A stretch of 32,383 bases of DNA from an uncultured bacterium (GTDB lineage: Bacteria; Patescibacteriota; Minisyncoccia; UBA6257; UBA9933): NCBI GenBank assembly GCA_913009635.1, contig CAJVXI010000011.1, positions 1 to 32,383 of the forward strand. The letters run 5' to 3'. Under the pieces are notes generated by a model that ran no database searches, was not told where the DNA came from, and saw only the letters and a list, made by a program, of their open reading frames with translations. The position numbers were made by a program, and so were the translations under genes. This document shows positions 1 to 6,805 of the stretch, one piece after another (positions within the stretch are counted from its first letter, which is position 1; each line of letters starts with the position of its first letter).

Positions 1-172
1 TTTCACCACGCTGAAGCTTCTACTTTGTCGGAGCGAAAGCGGGTTTCACCACGCTGAAGCTTCTACTTTGTCGGAGCGAAAGCGGGTTTCACCACGCTGA
101 AGCTTCTACTTTGTCGGAGCGAAAGCGGGTTTCACCACGCTGAAGCTTCTACTTTGTCGGAGCGAAAGCGAG
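1..172. repeat. 43-bp tandem repeat, four copies, at contig edge
   Basis: Four head-to-tail copies of a 43-bp unit start at 1, 44, 87 and 130. The first three are identical and the fourth differs only at its last bases (GAG instead of GGG). Each unit contains the palindrome GAAGCTTC and a weak arm pair around GCTTC...GAAAGC. The period is not a multiple of three and each frame meets stops, so it is not a coding repeat. There is no spacer between units, so it is not a CRISPR. The array runs off the window, so the copy number is a minimum and the assembly probably broke here. Confidence 0.95.
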
Positions 173-320
173 CTTTACCCGTTCGCTAAAACTCGCAAGA
201 ACAGAGACTAATAATTTATCAACTCTAAACCAAAATTATCCGCAAAACAAAAAAATCTTACGCTTTTGTCGTAAGATTTTTTTACTATATTTTTAAATTA
301 TACTTTTAATTAAAAAATAT
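173..320. other. Intergenic stretch without a gene
   Basis: AT-rich spacer between the 43-bp tandem array and the first gene. Apart from the hairpin terminator at 251-281 I see no ORF, RNA gene or promoter that I can support. Confidence 0.5.
251..281 (-). terminator. Rho-independent terminator, usable on both strands
   Basis: A perfect 12-bp stem (AAAAATCTTACG / CGTAAGATTTTT) encloses a 7-nt loop, with T-runs on both sides. It lies about 40 bp downstream of the minus-strand gene at 321-584 and would end that transcript. Any plus-strand transcript coming from the tandem array would stop here too. Confidence 0.8.
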
Positions 321-584
321 CTAGAAAATAGCCGGTTGAAGCTTTAAAAATATATCTGATTGAAGATACCAAGGAACAATAACAAGAAGCTTAACAGCGC
401 CCCAAATAATTGAAAAAATAATAATAGTTAGTCCTTCTTTACGATGCTTTTTTTCCGTCAATAAAGCAATGCCGTAGATTAAACCGCCAACTACGTTAAA
501 AACAGCTACTACTATTCCAATCCAAAACCATTTTTCCCAAAGCTTAAATTTATCAATTGAAATTGGTGAAAATTGTTCGTCCAT
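321..584 (-). CDS. Small membrane protein of unknown function (87 aa)
   Basis: The protein has a short polar N-terminus, a hydrophobic segment at about residues 19-43, a basic loop (EKKHRKEG) and a second hydrophobic segment at about 51-71. This fits a two-pass membrane protein with the positive loop inside the cell. I do not recognise a family. It starts with ATG and has no clear Shine-Dalgarno sequence. It is followed by a good hairpin terminator and separated from the large secreted-protein gene upstream by a repeat-filled gap, so it may be the last gene of that unit or transcribed alone. Confidence 0.6.
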   Translation of the reverse strand: MDEQFSPISIDKFKLWEKWFWIGIVVAVFNVVGGLIYGIALLTEKKHRKEGLTIIIFSIIWGAVKLLVIVPWYLQSDIFLKLQPAIF

Positions 585-596
585 ATTATTAAGAAT

Positions 597-672
597 TTAA
601 AATCTAGGATTTAGGATTTAGGATTTTTAACCCTTATATTCTATATTCTATATTCTATATTCTATATTCTTA
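597..672. repeat. Intergenic ATTCTATATTCTA / GGATTTAGGATTT repeats
   Basis: The gap holds a run of TAGGATT words followed by tandem TATATTC words (period 7). The two runs are roughly complementary (GGATTTAGAAT against ATTCTATATTC), so together they form a loose inverted repeat. The same vocabulary recurs at about 5640-5676, 6040-6257, 16138-16176 (inside comF) and 20870-20893. Confidence 0.7.
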
Positions 673-709
673 CACTATATTTCGACCTTATTTATTAATA
701 TCTTTTAAG

Positions 710-2392
710 TTAACAATCTTCGCAAAATGGGTCTTGATATTCTGACGGTACTTCAAGCGCTTTGCGCGGTGAAATTTCTCTTATTGTCGGCCTGTTGACA
801 TTAATAATAGCTGTTGAAAAGGTTTGATCGCCGTCGTCATTCTCGCAAGTTAAAACGAATAAAGTGGTTTTATCTACTGTGATTGGTATATTTCCCCCGT
901 TTTCACAAGTAGTGGCATCATTGCAAACATCGCCAATACCTTGAGAGATTGAACAATTAACGGCATCATCACAATCCCAAAACAAAGTTGAATCAGTATC
1001 GGGGTAAATAAGAGCGTCAGGGTTGGCGCTAAAAGAGCAGGTCGGCAAACATTTAGTAGCGCTTTCTACGGGACCAAAATCTTGAAAAATACCAGAATCA
1101 GTTCTAACAGTTATGTTATAAGAATAAGTAACGCCACCGGTTAAACCAGTATCCTGATAAGTTGTCTGTGAAATAGGGACTGATTGAGCAATTAACACGC
1201 CATCCCGTTCAATATCATATTTTGTAACATCGGATGAAAGCGGATTAATTGACAAAGTAATACTATCGCAATCAGTTCCGATAATTGCCACATTAGCTAA
1301 ATCGCCATCTTCATCTCCATCTTCACCACAGCTATCTAAACTCCCGGTTTTATAAACATTAATTATTGGAGGAACTTTTGAGTAAGTACGAGACATTCTA
1401 TAAGGATATTTTCCTTCTTTAGACGAAAGAAATTTATTATCGCATTTCCAAGTAACAAGTTGATAGCTATCAGCGTTAAAAGTATCATCCTTAGCAAAAG
1501 GACCACGCAATCCTTTTTGTCGCCAAGTTAAATCATTCCACCAATCCCATAAAGGATCCCCAAGAGAAGGCACAACAAAAGCGCTTCTACTACTGTCACA
1601 TCCATAAAGCCCGTCATCGCCATAACCTAAACCAATAGCGTCAGGGAATGACGGCGCTGTTTCATTATAAAAATACGCGGGCGAAAGCAAGTCATAAGCG
1701 CCCATTACCTTAGCAACATAAGCGACATAAGATTTTTCTGGTAAAATATCGTTAAAAGTACAAACTCCGCTATCATCACAAATATCGGAATAATTAACGG
1801 TTGCATAAGCAGCTGGCACTGCGCCACTTCGATAATATGCGCTAACATCCAAATAGCCTCCTGTTCTTAAAGATTTCATTGCTTCTGCGACAACCCTGCC
1901 AGATCCTTTCTCAAGAGTAATTCCCTTACCAATTAATAAAGGAACACTGTCGTTAGTAAATGGCCACGATTTAGTAAGCCAATAAGCTAATCTTTCCGAA
2001 CTTATGCTGGTTGGCTTTGTAAATCTGTAAATTTTAATCTGGCGAGTTGAATCATTTTCTCTATCATGAGGAAGAGTATTATAGAAAGTTACACCTTGCA
2101 CAAAAGCGCAGTTAATATCTTGAGGCATAACAGCAATAAAAACACCGCCTCCTTCAGCCTCGTCACAATCACCTATTGGTCCGCCAAACGTACAAAACAG
2201 TGAAGCAATAAAAATTATATCTCCTACTATACCAATAGTAGTAATTACAAGTATATCCATTACTAAAACATTAACTAAAAAACCGATAAGTAATCCTACT
2301 GCAGGACCAGCCTGAACGATTTCCGGCAAGGAGACGGAAATAACTGATATAATTAAAATCAAGATAAAAATTTTATTTTGAAAGATTTTCAT
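710..2392 (-). CDS. Large secreted/anchored cysteine-rich protein with FN3 and Ig-like C-terminal domains
   Basis: The 560-residue protein begins with a signal-like hydrophobic segment (about residues 8-28, ending VQA) and a further very hydrophobic stretch (about 31-68), so it is exported and may stay membrane-anchored. The middle part (about 85-370) is Gly/Asp/Tyr/Trp-rich with scattered cysteines and matches no family I know. Residues about 373-447 have the look of a fibronectin type III domain (YDIERDGVLI, then YQDTGLTGGVTYSYNITV). Residues about 448-535 look like a second beta-sandwich with several cysteines, and the tail ends CEDC. Disulfide bonding outside the cell is likely, which fits the DsbA-like gene in this window. 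It is probably a surface adhesin or matrix protein, but the exact role is unknown. The start ATG is supported by a -10 element 7 nt upstream. Confidence 0.75.
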   Translation of the reverse strand: MKIFQNKIFILILIISVISVSLPEIVQAGPAVGLLIGFLVNVLVMDILVITTIGIVGDIIFIASLFCTFGGPIGDCDEAEGGGVFIAVMPQDINCAFVQGVTFYNTLPHDRENDSTRQIKIYRFTKPTSISSERLAYWLTKSWPFTNDSVPLLIGKGITLEKGSGRVVAEAMKSLRTGGYLDVSAYYRSGAVPAAYATVNYSDICDDSGVCTFNDILPEKSYVAYVAKVMGAYDLLSPAYFYNETAPSFPDAIGLGYGDDGLYGCDSSRSAFVVPSLGDPLWDWWNDLTWRQKGLRGPFAKDDTFNADSYQLVTWKCDNKFLSSKEGKYPYRMSRTYSKVPPIINVYKTGSLDSCGEDGDEDGDLANVAIIGTDCDSITLSINPLSSDVTKYDIERDGVLIAQSVPISQTTYQDTGLTGGVTYSYNITVRTDSGIFQDFGPVESATKCLPTCSFSANPDALIYPDTDSTLFWDCDDAVNCSISQGIGDVCNDATTCENGGNIPITVDKTTLFVLTCENDDGDQTFSTAIINVNRPTIREISPRKALEVPSEYQDPFCEDC

Positions 2393-2399
2393 TGTTTTT

Positions 2400-2405
2400 A
2401 TTATA
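2400..2405 (-). promoter_or_regulatory. -10 element TATAAT, probable leaderless promoter of the 560-aa protein
   Basis: On the minus strand TATAAT is followed by 7 nt and then the ATG. Transcription would begin at or next to the start codon, giving a leaderless mRNA. No good -35 hexamer is visible. Confidence 0.55.
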
Positions 2406-2444
2406 ACATATTCAAAAAAATAACATCTGTGGATAAATAAAAAA

Positions 2445-2475
2445 CGTCCAGTTGTTGTTATTAAACAACCAGACG
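2445..2475 (-). terminator. Intrinsic terminator after the 160-aa secreted protein
   Basis: On the minus strand the arms GACG+GTTGTT-type segments pair (CGTC..GTTGTT with AACAAC..GACG) around a 7-nt loop with a 2x2 internal mismatch, and are followed by GTTTTTTATTT. It lies 15 bp after the stop codon of the gene at 2490-2972. Confidence 0.75.
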
Positions 2476-2489
2476 CTTAAATCAAAACA

Positions 2490-2972
2490 CTATATTCTGT
2501 TAAGCTTCCGATGGAGAACTATTGTTTCATTAATCATTTCCGCATTAAAATCAACTCCTTGCTTAACCAGTTCAATATCGTTCTTGCTTAATGGTCGATC
2601 TATAATCTCTAAAATATCTCCATCAAAACGAACAATTTTTAAAACTATAAAGGATGTCTCTGTTGACTTTACAATTGAATTCTCTACCACAAGTTCACTC
2701 ATAAAAAAAATCAAATTCTCGTATACGGCGTAATACAGTTTTTCCGGCACAGTATCCTGCGTTACGACAACCCCGTCAAACGATGCACTAAACCTAACTT
2801 CCTTGTCAGGAGTAAACTCGTATACTACAATCATTGTTTTTCCGTCAACAACTTTTGTTGTCGTCCACTCCCCGACAATTGAGTCCCGTCTTTCAACATC
2901 TGCCGCCATAACCGTGGCAACGCCGATTGCCAAAACAGACAATACAATCAATAAAGCGATTATTCTTTTCAT
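2490..2972 (-). CDS. Small secreted lipocalin-like protein (160 aa)
   Basis: A textbook signal peptide (MKRIIALLIVL...ATVMAA) precedes about 137 mature residues that alternate polar and hydrophobic in a pattern typical of a beta-barrel. The mature protein opens with IVGEWTTT, like the GxW start of lipocalin-like domains. No catalytic motif is visible, so ligand binding or a surface role is a guess. The gene stands alone with a consensus promoter, a strong Shine-Dalgarno (AGGAGG, 6-nt spacing) and an intrinsic terminator. Its base use looks richer in G+C than its neighbours. That combination suggests an independently regulated, well-expressed gene and possibly one acquired from elsewhere. Confidence 0.75.
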   Translation of the reverse strand: MKRIIALLIVLSVLAIGVATVMAADVERRDSIVGEWTTTKVVDGKTMIVVYEFTPDKEVRFSASFDGVVVTQDTVPEKLYYAVYENLIFFMSELVVENSIVKSTETSFIVLKIVRFDGDILEIIDRPLSKNDIELVKQGVDFNAEMINETIVLHRKLNRI

Positions 2973-2978
2973 TCCATT

Positions 2979-2984
2979 CCTCCT
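2979..2984 (-). promoter_or_regulatory. Strong Shine-Dalgarno AGGAGG
   Basis: Perfect AGGAGG 6 nt before the ATG of the secreted protein. It is unusual for this window, where most genes have no recognisable ribosome binding site. Confidence 0.85.
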
Positions 2985-3013
2985 ATTTTTAATTTTATTA
3001 AAAACCTGCTTAA

Positions 3014-3041
3014 ATTATACACCTAAAACATAATTTGTCAA
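3014..3041 (-). promoter_or_regulatory. Consensus sigma-70-type promoter TTGACA-N16-TATAAT
   Basis: On the minus strand a perfect -35 (TTGACA, 3036-3041) and perfect -10 (TATAAT, 3014-3019) are separated by 16 bp. The site is about 42 bp upstream of the start codon of the secreted 160-aa protein. The same hexamers with the same 16-bp spacer occur in front of the unknown gene at 18769-19554. Confidence 0.85.
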
Positions 3042-3068
3042 GACAGGGACATAAACCGAAAAACCTGA

Positions 3069-3074
3069 TAAAAT
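3069..3074 (+). promoter_or_regulatory. Candidate -10 TAAAAT, leaderless start of lnt
   Basis: TAAAAT lies 7 nt before the ATG of the plus-strand gene, the spacing expected when the transcript begins at the start codon. The -35 is weak, so this is tentative. It sits back to back with the minus-strand consensus promoter in a short divergent region. Confidence 0.4.
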
Positions 3075-3081
3075 AAAGCTA

Positions 3082-4476
3082 ATGATTATTGTTTTGCCTG
3101 TTTTATCGGCAATTTTGGGAATCTTGGCGTTTTTGCCGGCTAATTTATGGTTTTTCGGATTTCTTTTTTTAGTCCCTTTATTTATTTTTTTTCTTAAAGA
3201 AAAACTCCTTTGGCGATTAATTCTCGGCGCTTTTATTTTTAGATTTATTCTTATGTTAGGAGCTGTTTATTACACCCTTGAACCGCTCGCTTGGCTTTCT
3301 TCAATTGGAATTTTTCTAGGCCTCCCAATTTCTATTTTTATTTTTAAAAAAGTATTGAAATACTTACAAACCCGCCAATTCGTTTCATTACTCGTCTTAT
3401 TGCCTTTCCTTTGGACCGTCTTTGATTATCTTACGGCTCGCTACTCTTTATTGCCGGGCTATATTATTACAACCGGCAATATATTCGGGTCTTCGCCATT
3501 TTTAGGACTATCAGCAATCGGAGGTTTAACCTTATTAACTTTTTTTGCGGCATTAGTAAACATGCTAATCACGTCAATTTTCAATTTTCGGAAGTCCGAC
3601 TTCCGAAAAATTACTGTCATTGTCATAATTATAATTATAATGCTAATAAGCGCTTGGCAAATTTCAAATTATCAAATCCAAAAAAATGCGGAAAATTATA
3701 GTAATCTTGAAAATTCTTTTAATATCGCCTCTATTTCTACTAATGAGAATTTTAACTGGTTATCTTTTAATAAAATTAAAGACAAATTAACCGACAAAGA
3801 TATAAATCTTATTATTTTTCCTGAAAATATTTTTAATAATGCCGTAAACAATAAAAAAGTTTATCAAGATTTAGCCAAAAAATTAAATACCAACTTAATT
3901 GCCACCTTTAGCACCATTCAAAACACCAAAAAATATAATTCCTCTATCTTATTTGATAAAAACGGGAAAATTATTGATACATACAACAAAAATCATTTAA
4001 CTTTTATCGGCGAATATTGGCCATTTGGCAATTGGCATCCTTTCTTTTTTAATTGGCTGAAAAAAAACAACCCAAGCATCAAAAATTACGCGGTTTTCAA
4101 CCCTCAATCTCAATATTATAAAGGAGAAAAGAAAATTTTAACAATGAAACAATTTAACAATGAAACAATTTTATTCGCTTCTCTTATTTGCTTGGAAATT
4201 CATTATCCGTCTGACATTAAAAAATATAAAAAAATGGGAGCTCAATTTATTATTAATCCCACCAGTAATCGCTGGATATATATTGGAACAAGACACTTTT
4301 TGTATCTTAATAATAATTTAAGAAAAATAAAGGCGACGCAATTAAAAATACCGATTATTTTGGCTGGAATAAAAGATTTTGCCGGTATTATTACACCAAG
4401 TGGAGAAATTAAGTTTGTGGATTTTGCGGACCAAAACAAAAACTACGAAATATTTTTAGGAAAAATTAAATATTAA
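3082..4476 (+). CDS. lnt: Apolipoprotein N-acyltransferase homologue (Lnt, nitrilase superfamily)
   Basis: The N-terminal ~190 residues form about six to eight membrane segments and the C-terminal part (about 213-460) is a carbon-nitrogen hydrolase (nitrilase) domain, the order seen in Lnt. The catalytic triad can be placed at Glu248 (IIFPENIF), Lys303 (YNKNHLTFIGEYWPFG, matching the usual YdKxHLvPFGEY) and Cys370 (SLICLEIHYP). In proteobacteria Lnt adds a third acyl chain to the N-terminal cysteine of lipoproteins at the outer face of the inner membrane. A monoderm-like CPR cell would use it either for lipoprotein N-acylation or for a related acyl transfer. The length (464 aa) is slightly below the usual ~500. 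The linker between the two domains carries a short palindromic insertion (FRKSDFRK). The stop codon overlaps the convergent pilus gene in a shared TTAA. Confidence 0.85.
   Translation: MIIVLPVLSAILGILAFLPANLWFFGFLFLVPLFIFFLKEKLLWRLILGAFIFRFILMLGAVYYTLEPLAWLSSIGIFLGLPISIFIFKKVLKYLQTRQFVSLLVLLPFLWTVFDYLTARYSLLPGYIITTGNIFGSSPFLGLSAIGGLTLLTFFAALVNMLITSIFNFRKSDFRKITVIVIIIIIMLISAWQISNYQIQKNAENYSNLENSFNIASISTNENFNWLSFNKIKDKLTDKDINLIIFPENIFNNAVNNKKVYQDLAKKLNTNLIATFSTIQNTKKYNSSILFDKNGKIIDTYNKNHLTFIGEYWPFGNWHPFFFNWLKKNNPSIKNYAVFNPQSQYYKGEKKILTMKQFNNETILFASLICLEIHYPSDIKKYKKMGAQFIINPTSNRWIYIGTRHFLYLNNNLRKIKATQLKIPIILAGIKDFAGIITPSGEIKFVDFADQNKNYEIFLGKIKY
3585..3609. repeat. 25-bp perfect palindrome inside lnt
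   Basis: TTTTCGGAAGTC and GACTTCCGAAAA flank a single central C. It encodes part of the linker between the membrane and nitrilase domains. Its core (GGAAGTC-N-GACTTCC) resembles the palindrome inside the glycosyltransferase gene at 31986-32014. Confidence 0.8.
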
Positions 4477-5063
4477 GGATTAATTATTGGCCTTGAGCTG
4501 ATAGTTGTTTGAAGATTAATTGTTACGTCTTTAATATCTCTGCCTATTGGGCTTATTGATAAACTAATAGTAATTCGCGGCTGTAAATTATCTCCGGTAT
4601 CGTTACCTGCAAGGATAATGTTAAAATAATTAATTTTAACATTATCAGCGGTAATTTTTTCATCCATAGGAATGCCCAAAACATCAACTTTTTTCCAAAT
4701 CGCTTCATTTTCAAAACGATAACTAACCTCTCGTTCAGAAGCATTTACAAACGCTAATTCATTATTTACTAAACCGTTGCAATGCCCCGTAAAATCAGCA
4801 TCTAAATTTAAAATAGGCGCTATATTGGTGCAAAACCTGTAACCGGTTCTGATTTCCCGAACCATCTGCTCAAAAACCAAACTAATATTATCATTAGCCT
4901 CCATTAATGCTGCAATTGATCTCTGTGCCCGAAGCGCTTGAATAAAGCTAACGCTAACAATAGATATAACAATAACAAAAATACCCATTGCGATTATCAA
5001 CTCTATTAAAGTAAAACCTTTTAGCTTTGAGTTTTTAGCTTTTAGTGAATTTCTAGTTTTCAT
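4473..5063 (-). CDS. Minor prepilin, PilW/GspJ-like
   Basis: The 196-residue protein has a type IV prepilin signature: a basic leader, the cleavage site KG|FTLIE with Glu at +5, and a hydrophobic helix (LIIAMGIFVIVISIVSVSFIQAL). The remainder looks like a pilin globular domain with two cysteines (residues about 78 and 95). It should be cleaved by the prepilin peptidase encoded in this cluster and inserted at the pilus tip or base as an initiating minor pilin. It is the last gene of the pilus run and ends against lnt, sharing TTAA, so there is no room for a terminator. The leader (NSLKAKNSKLK) is encoded by the TTTTAGC-type repeat vocabulary found elsewhere, so the repeat has shaped its N-terminus. 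Confidence 0.8.
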   Translation of the reverse strand: MKTRNSLKAKNSKLKGFTLIELIIAMGIFVIVISIVSVSFIQALRAQRSIAALMEANDNISLVFEQMVREIRTGYRFCTNIAPILNLDADFTGHCNGLVNNELAFVNASEREVSYRFENEAIWKKVDVLGIPMDEKITADNVKINYFNIILAGNDTGDNLQPRITISLSISPIGRDIKDVTINLQTTISSRPIINP

Positions 5064-5116
5064 ATTTTAATTTTTAGTTTTTAGTTTTTATTTATCTAAC
5101 CGCTAATAGCTAAAAA
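5019..5116. repeat. TTTTTAGC / TTTTTAGT repeats at the pilin gene junction
   Basis: Runs of TTTTAG[CT]TTT words cover the prepilin leader codons and the gap to the next gene. They are followed by the complementary phrase AGCTAAAAACTAG, giving an imperfect inverted repeat. The same words occur inside the cysteine desulfurase gene (30870-30900). Confidence 0.6.
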
Positions 5117-6028
5117 CTAGTTATTGCATAGCCAATTAAAAAAATGGTCTTCTAGATCTATTGAAAAAGAACCTCCTCCCCTAGTTCTCCACTTAATAAT
5201 TGAATTAATCTGAATCTCGTCATTGCTTAATGGAGCAATCTGAATTGTTCTAAAAAATCGGGTAGAAACACCGCTGTCATAACTATATAAGCCATTAGAA
5301 GAATCAAATAAAAGAGGGTTATTGCTTCCATCAGGACAAGAAGTAGAAGTTAAACCAGGAATCTTAGAATCTTGGTAATCAATCTCATAACATTTAGTAA
5401 CGCCGCTAAATCCCTGTTTATTCCAGGGACCTTTTCCATCAAGACAATCAATAACATTAGCGTCAATAATATTTTTTACAATTTCAATACCTTCCATTGC
5501 TAAATAATTTGCCGTAAATTGGCTGCTAATTACCCGATTAATACTTAATGACTTAGAAAGAAAACCAATGATGCTCAAAATTCCCACTACAATAATTACA
5601 ATGGCTATTATTAATTCAATCATTAAGTAACCGTCTTTTTGAGAATTTAGAATATAGGATTTAGAATTTAGGGACTTTATTAGACCATTTATCATTTTAG
5701 AAACCTCAACAACTAATAGAATCAAATCTTGATAATCATTTTCCTGCAAGAAACCAAGTTTTTTAGAAATTTCAATTTGGCTTTCCAATTCAGAGGCTGA
5801 ACTATAAGCAACGTTATAAAATTGTAATTTTTCTTTTTTATGGACTCTTTTAAATCCTTCAGCAAGATTAGAGCTAATAGAAATAACTGCCCGCCTCATC
5901 TGATTAATAATGCCATAAAGCTCCGAACGAGGAAATTTATCGGTTATCTTATAAACTAACACCGCTAAATCAGCTGCTTTTTGCCAAACACTTAAATCTT
6001 TAAATGATTTTAATTCTTTGTTTTTCAT
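5117..6028 (-). CDS. Four-helix-bundle protein fused in frame to a PilV/GspI-like minor prepilin
   Basis: Residues 1-~121 are a complete four-helix-bundle protein of the 23S rRNA intervening-sequence type (SFKDLSVWQKAADLAVLVYKIT, QMRRAVISISSNLAEGF, ASELESQIEISKKLGF, VEVSKMINGL). Residues ~121-131 (NSKSYILNSQ) are the translation of the ATTCTAAATCC repeat. From residue 131 a normal prepilin begins: KDG|YLMIELIIAIVIIVVGIL, cleavage after Gly133 and Glu138 at +5, then a ~160-residue pilin domain with cysteines. A prepilin leader is normally 5-25 residues, so a 133-residue leader that is a folded domain is very odd. An internal ATG (Met112, at 5693-5695) with GAGG 8 nt upstream could give a normal-sized prepilin of 192 residues. 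I infer that the bundle ORF landed upstream of pilV and lost its stop codon. Function of the bundle part is unknown. Confidence 0.8.
   Translation of the reverse strand: MKNKELKSFKDLSVWQKAADLAVLVYKITDKFPRSELYGIINQMRRAVISISSNLAEGFKRVHKKEKLQFYNVAYSSASELESQIEISKKLGFLQENDYQDLILLVVEVSKMINGLIKSLNSKSYILNSQKDGYLMIELIIAIVIIVVGILSIIGFLSKSLSINRVISSQFTANYLAMEGIEIVKNIIDANVIDCLDGKGPWNKQGFSGVTKCYEIDYQDSKIPGLTSTSCPDGSNNPLLFDSSNGLYSYDSGVSTRFFRTIQIAPLSNDEIQINSIIKWRTRGGGSFSIDLEDHFFNWLCNN
5693..5707 (-). promoter_or_regulatory. Possible internal ribosome binding site and start for the pilin part
   Basis: GAGG (5704-5707) lies 8 nt before an in-frame ATG (5693-5695, Met112 of the fusion). Starting here would give the minor prepilin a normal leader of about 22 residues. 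The GAGG also encodes conserved residues of the bundle (VEVSKM), so it could be coincidence. Confidence 0.4.
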
Positions 6029-6259
6029 TATATTATTAACTAGAATTTAGAATATGGGATTTAGAATTTAGGGGGATGCAACGAGAATTAAGGATTTAGT
6101 ATTTAGAATTTAGGGGAAACATAAATTAAAATTTATCTCTATGTCTTATATTCTAAATTCTAATTCCTCGTCGTATTCTTCCCTATATTCTATATTCTAT
6201 ATTCTAACCCCACGTCGTATTATTCCCTAAATTCTATATTCTAAATCCTAAATCCTCGT
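6029..6259. repeat. 231-bp gap filled by a large imperfect inverted repeat
   Basis: The left half is built from GAATTTAGAATATGGGATTTAGAATTTAGGG-type words and the right half from the complementary CCCTAAATTCTATATTCTAAATCC words, with CGTCGTATT interruptions. No ORF is seen. A shorter stretch of the same vocabulary (5640-5676) lies on the other side of the four-helix-bundle ORF, so that ORF is flanked by related repeats. Confidence 0.75.
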
Positions 6260-6805
6260 TTACTGCGTAGTAATCATTCCAAATTTATTAACTTTAATTA
6301 TAACAATTGGCTCTGTACTGCCAATGATTTTTAAACTAATAGTTGCTTCTTCTTGAAAATCCGGCAAAATAGCTATAATTGGCTCGGGTGGGAAAAAAAT
6401 AATATCATCCAAAGTTAAACTGTCAAAAACAATAAAAGAATTTAAATTAAATACTTCAAAATCTTCTGATTCTCCTGAATATTGAAAATCCACATTTGAA
6501 CAATCTATTTTGGTTGCTAATTCCTTAAAAATAATAAAACTGCCATTAGAACTGTCAAAATGAACTCCAAAACCGCAAGGAACGTCCTGTTGGTTAAAAG
6601 TATTGATACTTAAAGATTTTGCCCTTGAAATGGCATTAAGAATTTTTACTTGTTCCTGAAATAAAATTATCTGCCGTTCACCGGTATGACTGTAAAAAAT
6701 TGCCATTGTGGAAAGTAGAGTTATGATGCCAATGACAATAAGAAGCTCAATAAGAGTGAAACCGCTATTACGAGAATTTAGGAATTTTATTAAATCTTTA
6801 ATCAT
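6260..6805 (-). CDS. Minor prepilin, FimT/GspH-like
   Basis: A short basic leader and cleavage site (SRNSG|FTLIELLIVIG, Glu at +5) precede a hydrophobic helix and a ~145-residue globular part with two cysteines. The size (181 aa) and sequence fit the GspH/FimT group of initiating minor pilins. The start codon overlaps the stop of the prepilin peptidase gene (ATGA-type, 6802-6805), so the two are translationally coupled. The product would be processed by that peptidase and help nucleate the pilus. Confidence 0.82.
   Translation of the reverse strand: MIKDLIKFLNSRNSGFTLIELLIVIGIITLLSTMAIFYSHTGERQIILFQEQVKILNAISRAKSLSINTFNQQDVPCGFGVHFDSSNGSFIIFKELATKIDCSNVDFQYSGESEDFEVFNLNSFIVFDSLTLDDIIFFPPEPIIAILPDFQEEATISLKIIGSTEPIVIIKVNKFGMITTQ

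Noticed and set aside
1-172. CRISPR array at the contig start
   Set aside because: The 43-bp units touch each other without variable spacers, and no cas gene is present in the window.
2428-2436. Perfect DnaA box TGTGGATAA, with others near 14845 and 26541, as a sign of the replication origin
   Set aside because: Only one lies between genes, the other two are inside coding sequence, and they are kilobases apart. No dnaA, dnaN or AT-rich unwinding cluster is nearby.
2452-3033. Plus-strand ORFs 2452-2733 and 2803-3033
   Set aside because: They are antisense shadows of the signal-peptide protein at 2490-2972, which has promoter, Shine-Dalgarno and terminator.
5117-6028. Diversity-generating retroelement, suggested by the Avd-like four-helix bundle
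   Set aside because: No reverse transcriptase and no template/variable repeat pair are visible. The sequence fits the 23S rRNA intervening-sequence bundle group better.
6802-6805. UGA recoded as glycine, as in some CPR lineages
   Set aside because: TGA ends pilD, wecB, the oxidoreductase and the last glycosyltransferase at positions where the next gene starts, and the proteins end at normal family lengths.
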